The notes under the pieces were generated by a model. It had not been told where the DNA came from and made no database searches. It was given only the letters and a program-made list of their open reading frames with translations. The position numbers were made by a program, and so were the translations under genes. Below, one piece after another: positions 20,235 through 28,932 of a DNA stretch of 64,000 nucleotides (the stretch's first letter is position 1; each line of letters starts with the position of its first letter). Source of the stretch: an uncultured Anaerolineae bacterium (GTDB lineage Bacteria; Chloroflexota; Anaerolineae; JACIWP01); contig CALIBQ010000013.1 in NCBI GenBank assembly GCA_938049385.1, positions 23,551 to 87,550 on the forward strand, in the 5' to 3' direction.

Positions 20235-20327
20235 GGTGCCCTCCATGATATCGTGTAAGATGAATACATTGCTCTGACAACATAAGTATACCCCGATATG
20301 CATGCAGGGCAAACCCTGCCGGCCGGC

Positions 20328-21107
20328 TCAACACCTGGTCTGCTCCTGGACCGGGTTGCGCAGGATTCCGATACCTTCAATCTCAACTTCCACCACATCG
20401 CCGGCCTCTAACGGGCCGATGCCGGCCGGCGTGCCGGTGTAAATGACATCCCCCGGCTCCAGCGTCATGATATGGGAGATATAGCTCACCAGGAAGGGGA
20501 TATCGAAGATCAGGTCTCGCGTGCGGCCCTCCTGGCGTACCTGACCGTTGACGCGGCAGAGCACGCGCAGGTCGGCCGGCGAGATTTCCGTCTCGATCCA
20601 CGGGCCCAGCGGCGCAAAGGTGTCGAACCCCTTGCCGCGTGTCCATTGGCCGTCGCGCTGCTGGAGGTCGCGTGCTGTAACGTCGTTGCCGCAGGTATAG
20701 CCGAACACGTACTGCAGAGCGTCTTCGCGGGGGATATCCTTCCCCCGCCGGCCGATGACCGCCACCAGTTCCGCCTCGTGGTCCACGCGCCGGCTTTCCA
20801 CCGGCAGGATGATGGCCTCATCATGGCCGATGAGGGCGCTGGGCGGCTTGAGGAAGAGGAGAGGCTCCGGCGGCGCTTCGACCTGCTGTTCCGCGGCGTG
20901 GGCGGCGTAATTGCGCCCGACGGCGATGATCTTTGTCGGTTCGCAGGGCGGCAGGAGGCGCAGTTCGTCCAGCCGGCCGAGCGGTTCCGCCGGCTCGAGC
21001 GGTCCTGCAAAGGGACTGCCGGCGCGCAGTCGGCAGACCATATCCCCCTGCACGATGCCGTAGGTCGGTTGATGCTGGTAGGTACAGCGGACGATCCTCA
21101 TGGTCAT
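20328..21107 (-). CDS. fumarylacetoacetate hydrolase family protein
   Basis: AVGRNYAAHAAE...LFLKPPSALIGHDEAIILP..VDHEAELVAVIGRRGKDIP...GYTCGNDVTARDLQQRDGQWTRGKGFDTFAPLGP. Confidence 0.93.
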   Translation of the reverse strand: MTMRIVRCTYQHQPTYGIVQGDMVCRLRAGSPFAGPLEPAEPLGRLDELRLLPPCEPTKIIAVGRNYAAHAAEQQVEAPPEPLLFLKPPSALIGHDEAIILPVESRRVDHEAELVAVIGRRGKDIPREDALQYVFGYTCGNDVTARDLQQRDGQWTRGKGFDTFAPLGPWIETEISPADLRVLCRVNGQVRQEGRTRDLIFDIPFLVSYISHIMTLEPGDVIYTGTPAGIGPLEAGDVVEVEIEGIGILRNPVQEQTRC

Positions 21108-21137
21108 GCTCCTTGTGTCAGCACTGTAACTGGTGTT

Positions 21138-21857
21138 TCATACCCGCCGGCGTGCCCAGACCTGGTCATAGTTGACCTCCCAGACCATCTCGCGGATGTC
21201 CTCCAGCGGGAGGTCCTGGAGGACGCTGGCGACTCGCCGGCGGGGGAAGACCTTGCCCGGCAGGAAGCGCGCTTCCCAGCCGATGCGGTTGGTGAAAAGG
21301 AGCCAGCCGCCAGGCTTGAGCACACGGGTCATTTCCCCCAGCGCGGCGCGAGGATGCGGCATAAATTCGAGCGCCTCGAGGCAGGTAACCGCATGGAACG
21401 CCGCGTCGGGGAAGGGGAGCCGGCTGGCATCCCCCTGGATCAGGTAGGCTCGGCCGGCGTGTTCCGCCAGGTTGCGCCGGGCCTGGGCGAGCATGCCGGT
21501 GGACAGGTCCAGCCCCACGACTGTCCCTTGGAAATCTGGCTGGCGGAACAGGGACATGGGCAGGCGGCCGGTGCCCGTGGCCACATCCAGCACCAGCGGG
21601 TGTGGGACATGAGCCAGCGCCGCGGCCAGCGGCCGGCCCAGGGTGGCATCCTCGAGTTCCACGTCGTATGCCTTGATACGGTCATAGCGGCCGGCGGTCC
21701 AGTCATATAATTTGGCGACGATGGAGCGGCCCAGATAGGTGCCCTCCGCCAGGATGAACTGCCAGTAGACCAGCAGTATCAGGACCAGCAGGACTGCGAG
21801 CAGGATGCCGGCCATACGCTCCCAGAATATGTCTGATGATGGAAAAGTTCGGCCCAT
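21138..21857 (-). CDS. membrane-anchored class I SAM-dependent methyltransferase
   Basis: N-terminal TM segment; HPLVLDVATGTGRLPMSLFRQPDFQGTVVGLDLSTGMLAQARRNL. Confidence 0.85.
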   Translation of the reverse strand: MGRTFPSSDIFWERMAGILLAVLLVLILLVYWQFILAEGTYLGRSIVAKLYDWTAGRYDRIKAYDVELEDATLGRPLAAALAHVPHPLVLDVATGTGRLPMSLFRQPDFQGTVVGLDLSTGMLAQARRNLAEHAGRAYLIQGDASRLPFPDAAFHAVTCLEALEFMPHPRAALGEMTRVLKPGGWLLFTNRIGWEARFLPGKVFPRRRVASVLQDLPLEDIREMVWEVNYDQVWARRRV

Positions 21858-22153
21858 TATAGCACAGAGGATAGATAAGGGGAGAAATTATGGGGCCATA
21901 CGCGAAACCCCGCCGTGCCGTGTGCGGAAGAGGTTTGAACCTGCTTACGCAGGTGGGTGCCTCCTGACAGCCAGCACGACTCCTTCACATGGAAGGGAAG
22001 TCGCAGCTTCTGCAGAGTCCGGCTCCCTCTTATTAAGTGTTGGCTCAAACCGCATTACCGCATCACGAACACAGCAGGGCTCTATTTCCTTATATACCAT
22101 AAACTGGGCGGAATGACAAATTGGCCGCAAAGGGTATTAGGGGAGGGGGAAGT

Positions 22154-22182
22154 TTGCCAAAACGGCGGGATTTGGTTATACT
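22154..22182 (+). promoter_or_regulatory. tRNA promoter (TTGCCA-N17-TATACT)
   Basis: 17-nt spacing, 15 nt before the tRNA 5' end. Confidence 0.65.
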
Positions 22183-22197
22183 ATATGTTGCAAGCGT

Positions 22198-22269
22198 GCC
22201 CCTGTAGCTCAGAGGATAGAGCAGCGGCCTCCGGAGCCGTGCGCGGGCGTTCGAGTCGCCCCAGGGGTA
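22198..22269 (+). tRNA. tRNA-Arg(CCG)
   Basis: full cloverleaf: GCCCCTG/CAGGGGT acceptor, GCTC/GAGC D stem, GCGGC-CTCCGGA-GCCGT anticodon arm, GGGCG-TTCGAGT-CGCCC T arm; CCA not encoded; terminal pair is G-U. Confidence 0.95.
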
Positions 22270-22578
22270 CTGTTTTTATTTCCGCGCCGGGGCGTTTCAA
22301 TGTGCTAACAAACGGCAGTTGAAACTGCACCAACGACTGCGAAGTTGGCCGGCGCCGACTGGTATAGCCCACGCAGGTGGGCTTCGCAACTGTAGCCGCG
22401 ACTTCCAGTCGCCCAGAATGTTATAGCATTGAAAAGCTCTGTTGCCGCGCCGGCGCCCTTTGACGTGCTGTATCAGCCATGCTACAATAATGAGAGGTTG
22501 TCCCTCATGCTGGTCTGCCTATCCTCACTGCATTGCCGCTAATGAACCAGCCCAGTGTGCACGAGAAGGAGGTGTGCC

Positions 22579-22773
22579 ATGTTGTGCACGTACGCCAAGC
22601 TGGACGAGAAGAAGCTGGCCGCGTTGCGCGAGCTGGAAATCCAGCACAACGTGCGGGTAGTGGCATTGGCCTGCCACGATGTCCGGCCGGCCAAGCTCAC
22701 CAAAGCGCAGGAGGAGGCGATCAAGAAAGCCGAACAGGAGCTGGGCGTCGTCCTGCTCGCCTATGAAGCATGA
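22579..22773 (+). CDS. small protein (64 aa) of unknown function
   Basis: AAGGAGG SD; MLCTYAKLDEKKLAALRELEIQHNVRVVALACHDVRPAKLTKAQEEAIKKAEQELGVVLLAYEA; followed by a strong terminator. Confidence 0.7.
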   Translation: MLCTYAKLDEKKLAALRELEIQHNVRVVALACHDVRPAKLTKAQEEAIKKAEQELGVVLLAYEA

Positions 22774-22792
22774 ACCGTGTCCATACCGCACG

Positions 22793-22827
22793 AGACAGCA
22801 GGGGGCAATATATGCCCCCTGCTGTCT
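22793..22827. terminator. hairpin terminator, perfect 15-bp arms
   Basis: AGACAGCAGGGGGCA-atata-TGCCCCCTGCTGTCT. Confidence 0.7.
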
Positions 22828-22880
22828 CTGTCAGAAAGATGACAGTTTGTTCATTATGAATAAAGTTTCATAGAATTCTA

Positions 22881-22990
22881 TTGACTATCACGATAATCTA
22901 TGATATGTTATAGCTGTGGTTAGCCTGGAACTCAGGCGGCCGGAAGAACAGGGAGGAGGTAGGGGCGGCCTCCTTCCTGTTCCCTTTTTA
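22881..22990 (+). ncRNA. candidate small RNA unit: promoter TTGACT-N17-TATGTT, short hairpin, terminator
   Basis: promoter 22881-22909; GCCTGgaactCAGGC hairpin; GAACAGGGAGGAGG..CCTCCTTCCTGTTC then CCCTTTTT; no ORF in between. Confidence 0.4.
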
Positions 22991-23692
22991 TGCTTCGGTG
23001 CCGGTGCCAGCCGGCGCTGATACCGCTGGTTCCAGCCGGAAGAAATCAGTCATCTTGACCGTCCCGCCCGGCTCCACGATGACAAAGCGCCGGCTGTCCC
23101 AGCGTCCCTGCGCCAGGTCCTTGATCCATTCCGGGGAGCCCGGCACTTCCTCGAACCGCAGTCGGTACCACTCGGCTACCTGCTGTGCCAGATTCCGGTA
23201 ATACTCCACCTCGTAATTGCCCGTGTTGATGAACGCCAGGCGCTTGTAATGCTCAAAGGCCAGACGCGCCAGGCGCTCCCCTTTCTCCGGCCCGAACTTC
23301 TCCACCATGCGCTGGTACTGCCCCAGCGGGCCATCGCCCTCAATGGTCAGCCAGCCTTTGGTCACGTAGTACGTGCCGCGCTCCTGGAGCATTTGCTCCT
23401 CGTAGCGCTCCAGCGAGCCCAAAAAGAGCGCGATGCAGTCATGGGCGCGCGGGATGACCAGCCGGTGCTCGCCGGCGCGAATGCCGTCCATCCCGCCGCC
23501 GCATAACCCATACCCCAGCACAATGGTATAACCGGGGGGAACCTTATCGATTTCCTCCTGCAGACGCTGACGCAGTCTATCAGGGGAATTATGCAGGCCA
23601 AACTCTAGCACCAGCGCCGGCGTCCCGGCCGGCACATGCGACTGCATCTCTTCCCAGACAACGGTACAAGCGATGATGTACAACGGTTCCAT
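22988..23692 (-). CDS. DUF1638-like protein
   Basis: MEPLYIIACTVVWEEMQSHVP..LEFGLHNSPDRLRQRLQEEID..LGYGLCGGGMDGI...RAHDCIALFLGSLERYEEQMLQERGTYYVTKGWL; GGAGG SD. Confidence 0.75.
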   Translation of the reverse strand: MEPLYIIACTVVWEEMQSHVPAGTPALVLEFGLHNSPDRLRQRLQEEIDKVPPGYTIVLGYGLCGGGMDGIRAGEHRLVIPRAHDCIALFLGSLERYEEQMLQERGTYYVTKGWLTIEGDGPLGQYQRMVEKFGPEKGERLARLAFEHYKRLAFINTGNYEVEYYRNLAQQVAEWYRLRFEEVPGSPEWIKDLAQGRWDSRRFVIVEPGGTVKMTDFFRLEPAVSAPAGTGTEA

Positions 23693-23893
23693 TGGGGAAC
23701 GCCTCCGCTGGTATAATTCTGCAGTGAACATGAGTGTACACAACATGCCCATTTTGGCAAACTATCCGCAGGAGGGTGCTGGGAATTGGGGTTACAGTAC
23801 ACCGCCGGCGGAGCTGTTCCAGGCAGTCTGGCTGGCACAGCGCGCCGGCCAGACTGCCCAGGCGGGTATGGAAGCGGCGGCGTGATCAGCTTG

Positions 23894-25457
23894 TCAGGCG
23901 GCCGGCCTAGCTTCTTTGGCGGACAGCCCTACGCCCTGTTCCGCCGGCAGTCGCGCTAGCGAGCCTGTTTGGAAAATCCGACGGTAGATATCTATCCCAA
24001 AGCTGGTTGACAGAGGTTCTCCTTCCAGGAGCTGGAAGGTGCGGCTCCCATCCGGGCGTCTGTCAGCGCGCAGGAACAGCGTGTTGGCTAGGCCGGCTTC
24101 GAAGAATCCGCGCGCCAGCTCATACATATGTGTGACATAGAAAATCTTGACACGGTGTTCCAGTAATGCGTTGATAATCTGCCGAGCGATCTCTGACCCT
24201 TCTCGCTCGTTGGTGGAGGCGAAAGACTCGTTGCACAACAGCAGGGCATTAGGCCGGATGGTCTCCACGATTGCGCTCATGCGGCGCAGTTCTTCGTCGA
24301 ATTTGCCGCTTTGCATGCTGGCATCCTCTTCGCGCTTGAAGTGCGTGAAGATGCCGGTGCAGATATTCGCGGCGAAGAATTCCGCCGGCACGAACATGCC
24401 GCACTGCATCATTAGCTGGGCCTGGCCGATACTGCGTAGAAATGTGGATTTCCCACCCTTGTTGGCGCCGGTGATGAATACGAGCTCTTTACCATCCGCT
24501 TGCACAGTATTCCCTACTACCCGCTGTCCCATGGTGAGCGCTAGGCAGACATCGTACAGGCCGGCGAACGACAGCCGGCGTTCCTCGCGCGGGGCTGGTT
24601 CCGGGAAAACGACCGGCTCACCCAATGCTGTGAGCCGCTCGTACAGGTTCAGGCCGGCGATGTAAAACCCTAATTCCTGGCGTAACACCTGGAGAAAGCT
24701 CTCGATATGGTCGGCGGACTGCGCCAGGGCGCCGGCCACTCCTTTGATGCCCTTGTTCCTGAGTTCCCCGAGGGCGCGCGCACCGTGGTCGTCCCGGGGA
24801 TGAATGGTGAAAGAGTAAACTGGCGAGCCCTTGCCCAGCACGCGCTGGAGCCAATTGGGGCCGTTGGAATAAGGCTTGCAAAGGATGTAATTGGTTCCCT
24901 CATTGCCCCTTCCCAGTTCGGCGCGCAGGAGAACCCCATCTCGGAATTCCAGGGCTTTCAAATGCTCTTCCACCACAGCGAAGTACGCGTCATCGAGCTC
25001 TTCCTGGATCATGCGGAAGAAGCGCTGGAATCCTCGCGAGGTGAACGCCGGCGCATACTGGTCTGCGATCTGCTTAAGCTCTTTGAGCAGACTCACGTGC
25101 AGTCTCAGCATGTTGCGGGCCCCGACAAGGACACTGCTGGGGCTGGTGCCAAAAATGCCCAACCACTGCCGTTGACGCATCTCGCGAGCACGGATGGGAA
25201 TCTGGTAGATGGCCCGCACCACATCCGGATGGTTCAGACAGTCCTGTAGTGTCTCCTGCCGGTATCGGATGACGTCGAGGTCGGTGAGTGGGGACAGAGA
25301 GGACCTGCCGGGCGATGTCGTACAGGAATTTGTCGCCGGCGGCCATCGCTTCGATTAATGTGTCCAGCTCCAGGTCCTGCACCAGTTCGTCGGTGTGATA
25401 CGGCAGTCTCTGCTCCGGGTCAAAGTCCCGGTCCGGGAACAACAGAAAGACCTTCAT
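23894..25457 (-). CDS. MutS-like ATPase (second of tandem pair), apparent frameshift near 25290
   Basis: FITGANKGGKSTFLRSIGQAQLMMQCGMFVPAEFF...ALLLCNESFASTNEREGSEIARQIINALLEHRVKIFYVTHMYELARGF; N-terminal part MKVFLLFPDRDFDPEQRLPYHTDELVQDLELDTLIEAMAAGDKFLYDIARQVLS lies in another frame. Confidence 0.85.
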
Positions 25458-26986
25458 GCGCTGATACGCTCCTTGATTTGCTCATACGTCAGACCATGCT
25501 TTCTGACGAGTGAGATGGCGTATGCCAGGCCGTCAGCCGGCTTGCGGATGATCTTAAAGGTGCGCTGGCTTGGGTCTTCCTCGAGGACGGTGCTGACCAT
25601 GCTGACGGTTTTCTCGTTCAGCGAGGACAGCTCATCCAGAAAAGTCACCCATACGCACAGCAGGTCCAGTTCCACCAGGCGCTCCATGATGGCCTTGCTG
25701 AGGAGGACAGCGTCCTTGACGGTGGTGGAGGCGAAGACCTCGTTGAGCACGACAATGCTGTTGGGCGTAGCATGTTGAAGGATGTCATGGATGCGGATGA
25801 GGTCGTCCTCCAGTTTGCCGCGCAGGTTGCGGATGTCCTCTTCCTGCTCAAAGTGTGTGAAGATGTGATCGAAGAGGGCAAGCCGCGCTTCCCGTGCCGG
25901 CACGGGGCATCCCAGGTCGGCCAGATAATGCAGTTGGCCAAACATGCGCGCAAAAGTAGTTTTACCCCCCTGGTTCGGGCCTGTGACGACGATAATGCGT
26001 TCTGGACCTTGCAGGAAGAAGTCGTTGCAGATGACCGGGTTGGAGGTATGGTGCAGGGCATGCGCCAGAGCCAGGTCAAACCCCTCCCGGACGTACACAT
26101 CGCGGCCGGCAGTGACCTCCGGGTAGCAGAACGGCAGGCCCCTGTGTCGTATATCGGCGATGAAATCCAGGTAGGCGATATAGAATTGTATCTCCCGGTC
26201 AAAGGCTCGGATCGTCTCGTCGACGAAGCCGGCATGGCGCTCGCAGAAACGGTCCAGCGCGGCGAAGGGCCCTGGATAGAGGCGGGAGACGAATTCGAGT
26301 ATCTGGGCTTCGATATGATTCATGCCGGAGGTGCGGTCGGGATCAAAGCGGTACTCCTTGGGGGCGTGCTGTTTGAATTTCTCAAAGGTCTTCTCGACCT
26401 CCACGCTGTAGTCAGGCTCCCCTTCGTACATCTTGACCTTGAATCGGCCAGGTTGGATGATGATGCAGTACTTCAGCTCGGACAGCCGGCGCTTTACCTC
26501 TTGCGCTTCCTCCGCAAAAGATTGGAACGCTTCGGAATACCCATAAGCGCGCAGAAAGTCCCGAAAGGCGCGCAGACCGCGCGAGCGGAGGGCTGACTGC
26601 TCGAGGTCCTGCATCAGCCGGCGCACTGCCGCGCTGTAGACCAGGGCCGCTTCCAGGAACCACCCCTTCTTATGGTAGTTGAACTCCAGATTCTCTACCA
26701 AGGACAGATACCGCCGGACAATTACCATCTCGTCCGCGAAGGATTTCAAGCGGGAGGCCAGAGCTGTATCTTCATCAATATCCTGCATCACTTCCTGCCG
26801 ATAGCGGATGGCCTCGAGATCGTGCAGAGGGGTATAGAAAAATGGTTTGAGATGGTACGCCTGTTTGCCGGCGGTGATAGCGTCGATGACCTGGTCAAGG
26901 TTCAAGTCTTTCAGAAAGGCCCCCGCCTCTTCTTCAAGTTGCACATCAAGCCCCGGTTTCGGGAACAGAACGCTTACGGATACCAT
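25454..26986 (-). CDS. MutS-like ATPase (first of tandem pair), no mismatch-recognition domain
   Basis: AAGGGAG SD before MVSVSVLFPKPGLDVQLEEEAGAFL; YTPLHDLEAIRYRQEVMQDI; VVTGPNQGGKTTFARMFGQLHYLADLGCPVPA; SIVVLNEVFASTT. Confidence 0.88.
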   Translation of the reverse strand: MVSVSVLFPKPGLDVQLEEEAGAFLKDLNLDQVIDAITAGKQAYHLKPFFYTPLHDLEAIRYRQEVMQDIDEDTALASRLKSFADEMVIVRRYLSLVENLEFNYHKKGWFLEAALVYSAAVRRLMQDLEQSALRSRGLRAFRDFLRAYGYSEAFQSFAEEAQEVKRRLSELKYCIIIQPGRFKVKMYEGEPDYSVEVEKTFEKFKQHAPKEYRFDPDRTSGMNHIEAQILEFVSRLYPGPFAALDRFCERHAGFVDETIRAFDREIQFYIAYLDFIADIRHRGLPFCYPEVTAGRDVYVREGFDLALAHALHHTSNPVICNDFFLQGPERIIVVTGPNQGGKTTFARMFGQLHYLADLGCPVPAREARLALFDHIFTHFEQEEDIRNLRGKLEDDLIRIHDILQHATPNSIVVLNEVFASTTVKDAVLLSKAIMERLVELDLLCVWVTFLDELSSLNEKTVSMVSTVLEEDPSQRTFKIIRKPADGLAYAISLVRKHGLTYEQIKERISA

Positions 26987-27030
26987 TTCGATCTCCCTTC
27001 CATCCTGCGAGTTTCTCCCAGGAGGTGTCA

Positions 27031-27070
27031 AAGAAAAAAGCCTCTACTGAACCGACATTCAGTAGAGGCT
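27031..27070 (-). terminator. riboswitch-controlled intrinsic terminator
   Basis: minus strand AGCCTCTACTGAA-TGTCGG-TTCAGTAGAGGCT-TTTTTCTTT; 13-bp perfect stem, overlaps the aptamer 3' strand. Confidence 0.85.
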
Positions 27071-27110
27071 ATCAGTCCTGCTGGACAGGCAAGGCGAGCC
27101 TCATCGCCTA
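27058..27110 (-). promoter_or_regulatory. fluoride riboswitch aptamer (crcB motif)
   Basis: minus strand TAGGCGATGAGGCTCGCCTTGCCTGTCCAGCAGGACTGATAGCCTCTACTGAA; aligns to Thermotoga petrophila fluoride aptamer GGGCGAUGAGGCCCGCCCAAACUGCCCUGAAAAGGGCUGAUGGCCUCUACUG (recalled) with compensatory changes. Confidence 0.92.
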
Positions 27111-27230
27111 TTCGGTTTGGAGGCCGGTCCCCTAAACGGAAAGATGCCGACCCGAATTCTCAGGTAAAATTATAACCTACAAAGAAAGGGGTGTCAAATC
27201 ATGCTGTACTTGCGCCGGCAAATCGCTGCC

Positions 27231-27263
27231 AAGTGACAGTTGCCTGCGAGGTGACTGTCACCT
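27231..27263. repeat. diverged copy of the GGTGACTGnCACC palindrome family
   Basis: AAGTGACAGTtgCC-tgcga-GGTGACTGTCACCT. Confidence 0.6.
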
Positions 27264-27384
27264 GGAATCTTACCCGGCGGCTGATTACACTTCAAATTTT
27301 ACTTTGGCAACAAGCCTGTTGTCGCAAGCGCACATTGAGGCTGTTTAAGCACAGTGGCTTCTCGTTCACCTGCACCCACGCGCC

Positions 27385-27470
27385 ATGGACCGGCGAGTTC
27401 GCCGGCGGCTGGAAACCGCCGGCTTTAGGAAGCGAAGCCCCGCATGTCAGGCCTTTCCACACCCTCCGGA
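27385..27470. repeat. MITE-related interspersed repeat, inverted orientation
   Basis: gttcgccggcggctggaaaccgccggctttaggaagcgaagccccgc is the reverse complement of segments at 47.7 kb and 56.0 kb; adjoining cctttccacaccctcc end. Confidence 0.6.
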
Positions 27471-27478
27471 AGCCCCAT

Positions 27479-27507
27479 TTGACAAGCCGGCGGGATTGTG
27501 TTATCTT
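27479..27507 (+). promoter_or_regulatory. promoter for the lysW operon leader (TTGACA-N17-TATCTT)
   Basis: consensus -35, 17-nt spacer, 4/6 -10. Confidence 0.65.
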
Positions 27508-27543
27508 ATTATCGCATCATACGATAGGGAAGGCAGGGCGAGC

Positions 27544-27612
27544 ATGTTCGGTCTTGCGCTCCGAGCCAAGCGAAGCAAGGTGTACCCGCGACCAGGCCAA
27601 GGGTCTGGTTAG
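27544..27612 (+). CDS. putative 22-aa Arg/Lys-rich leader peptide
   Basis: MFGLALRAKRSKVYPRPGQGSG*; 3 Arg (all CGA) and 2 Lys; AGGG 5 nt before ATG; about 30 nt after predicted TSS. Confidence 0.45.
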   Translation: MFGLALRAKRSKVYPRPGQGSG

Positions 27613-27653
27613 ACTTGCTTTGCGCGCCTTGTACATCAAATTGAGCGCCCAAG

Positions 27654-27696
27654 CCAGCCTCCAGGCCCTTTCCAGAGCAGGGAGGCTGGTTTTTTT
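27654..27696 (+). terminator. leader terminator 1 upstream of lysW
   Basis: CCAGCCTCC..GGGAGGCTGG followed by TTTTTTT. Confidence 0.8.
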
Positions 27697-27748
27697 GTGA
27701 TATCGTATCGAGGTGCCGAGAAGCACCTGTACCGCCGGCCATGACGCG

Positions 27749-27783
27749 CCCAGGCTCTGCAACCCATGAGTCTGGGCCTTTTT
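27749..27783 (+). terminator. leader terminator 2 upstream of lysW
   Basis: CCCAGGCTC-tgcaacccat-GAGTCTGGG-ccTTTTT. Confidence 0.65.
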
Positions 27784-27861
27784 ATTCCGATGCCTCACCG
27801 CCAACAGCGGTGCCGGCTATACTGCGAACAATTTCAGCAAGCGAAGAAAGGAGAAAGAATC

Positions 27862-28029
27862 ATGTTGTGCGAATGTCCCGAATGCGGTGCCCAGATGGAA
27901 CTGGATGACAACATCATGGTGGGCGAGATCGTCGTCTGTGCCGAGTGCGGCGTGGAGTGTGAGGTCGTCAGCCTCGACCCTGTCGAGCTGGCCCTGGCAC
28001 CCGAAGAAGATGAGGACTGGGGAGAATAA
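27862..28029 (+). CDS. lysW: amino-group carrier protein LysW
   Basis: [55 protein letters not shown] with C-terminal EDWGE and zinc Cys pairs. Confidence 0.95.
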   Translation: MLCECPECGAQMELDDNIMVGEIVVCAECGVECEVVSLDPVELALAPEEDEDWGE

Positions 28030-28035
28030 GCGCCT

Positions 28036-28932
28036 ATGAAAGTGGGTATTGTCTGCTCGCGGATTCGGCTGGAAGAAAAGCTTCTCCTCCAGGCGTTCCA
28101 GGACCGCGGCGTGGATATCGAGGTCATTGACGACCGCCAGCTTGTCCTGGATACTACCAAACCGAGCCTGTACTATGACATCGTGGTAGGCAGGTCACTG
28201 AACTACTCGCGCGGCCTTTACGCCCAGCACATTTTTGAGCACTGGGGAGTGCGCACCATCAACCCGTATAAGACGCTGGAAATCTGCGGGGACAAGCTGC
28301 TGACCACGACAGCCCTCCAGCGAGCCGGCATACCCACGCCGCGCACCGTCATCGCCTTTACGCCGGAGTCGGCCCTGGAAGCCATCGAGGAGATCGGCTA
28401 CCCGGTGGTGCTCAAGCCCCTGGTCGGCTCCTGGGGCCGGCTCCTGGCCAAGATCAACGACCGCGACGCGGCCGAAGCGGTGCTGGAACACAAAAGCGTG
28501 CTGGGCAATTACCAGCACTCCATCTTCTATATCCAGGAGTTTATCCGCAAACCGAACCGCGATATCCGCGCCGCCGTCATCGGGGACCGCACGGTGCGCG
28601 CCATCTACCGTGCCGCCCCGCACTGGATCACCAACACCGCGCGCGGCGGCGAGCCGCTCCCCTGTCCCATCACGCCCGAGCTGGACCGCCTGTGTGTGGC
28701 CGCCGCCAAGGCCGTCGGCGGGGGCATCGTGGGCGTGGACCTGCTGGAAGACCCCGAGCGCGGCCTGCTGGTCAATGAGGTCAACGGCATGATGGAGTTC
28801 GGCCGCAGTGTGCATGTCACCGAGGTAGACCTGCCAGGAGAGGTCGCGGATTACGTCATCGGCATCGTCGAAGGCCGCTATCCCTATCCCGGGGAAGAAC
28901 CCGAACAAGAGAAGGAGAAGGCAGCGTGTTGA
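28036..28932 (+). CDS. lysX: LysW-dependent ATP-grasp ligase LysX/ArgX
   Basis: RimK-like ATP-grasp [53 protein letters not shown]; follows lysW. Confidence 0.92.
   Translation: MKVGIVCSRIRLEEKLLLQAFQDRGVDIEVIDDRQLVLDTTKPSLYYDIVVGRSLNYSRGLYAQHIFEHWGVRTINPYKTLEICGDKLLTTTALQRAGIPTPRTVIAFTPESALEAIEEIGYPVVLKPLVGSWGRLLAKINDRDAAEAVLEHKSVLGNYQHSIFYIQEFIRKPNRDIRAAVIGDRTVRAIYRAAPHWITNTARGGEPLPCPITPELDRLCVAAAKAVGGGIVGVDLLEDPERGLLVNEVNGMMEFGRSVHVTEVDLPGEVADYVIGIVEGRYPYPGEEPEQEKEKAAC

Noticed and set aside
23673-23885. Plus-strand 70-aa ORF between DUF1638 and the MutS pair
   Set aside because: No convincing ribosome-binding site or homology; overlaps the DUF1638 start region.
27575-27596. T-box-like string AAGGTGTACCCGCGACC upstream of lysW
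   Set aside because: Similar to the AGGGTGGNACCGCG T-box, but the essential UGGN bulge reads UGUA and there is no room for a Stem I between the promoter and this site.
27508-27696. Lysine (L-box) riboswitch upstream of lysW
   Set aside because: None of the conserved L-box core segments I know are present; a leader-peptide attenuator fits better.
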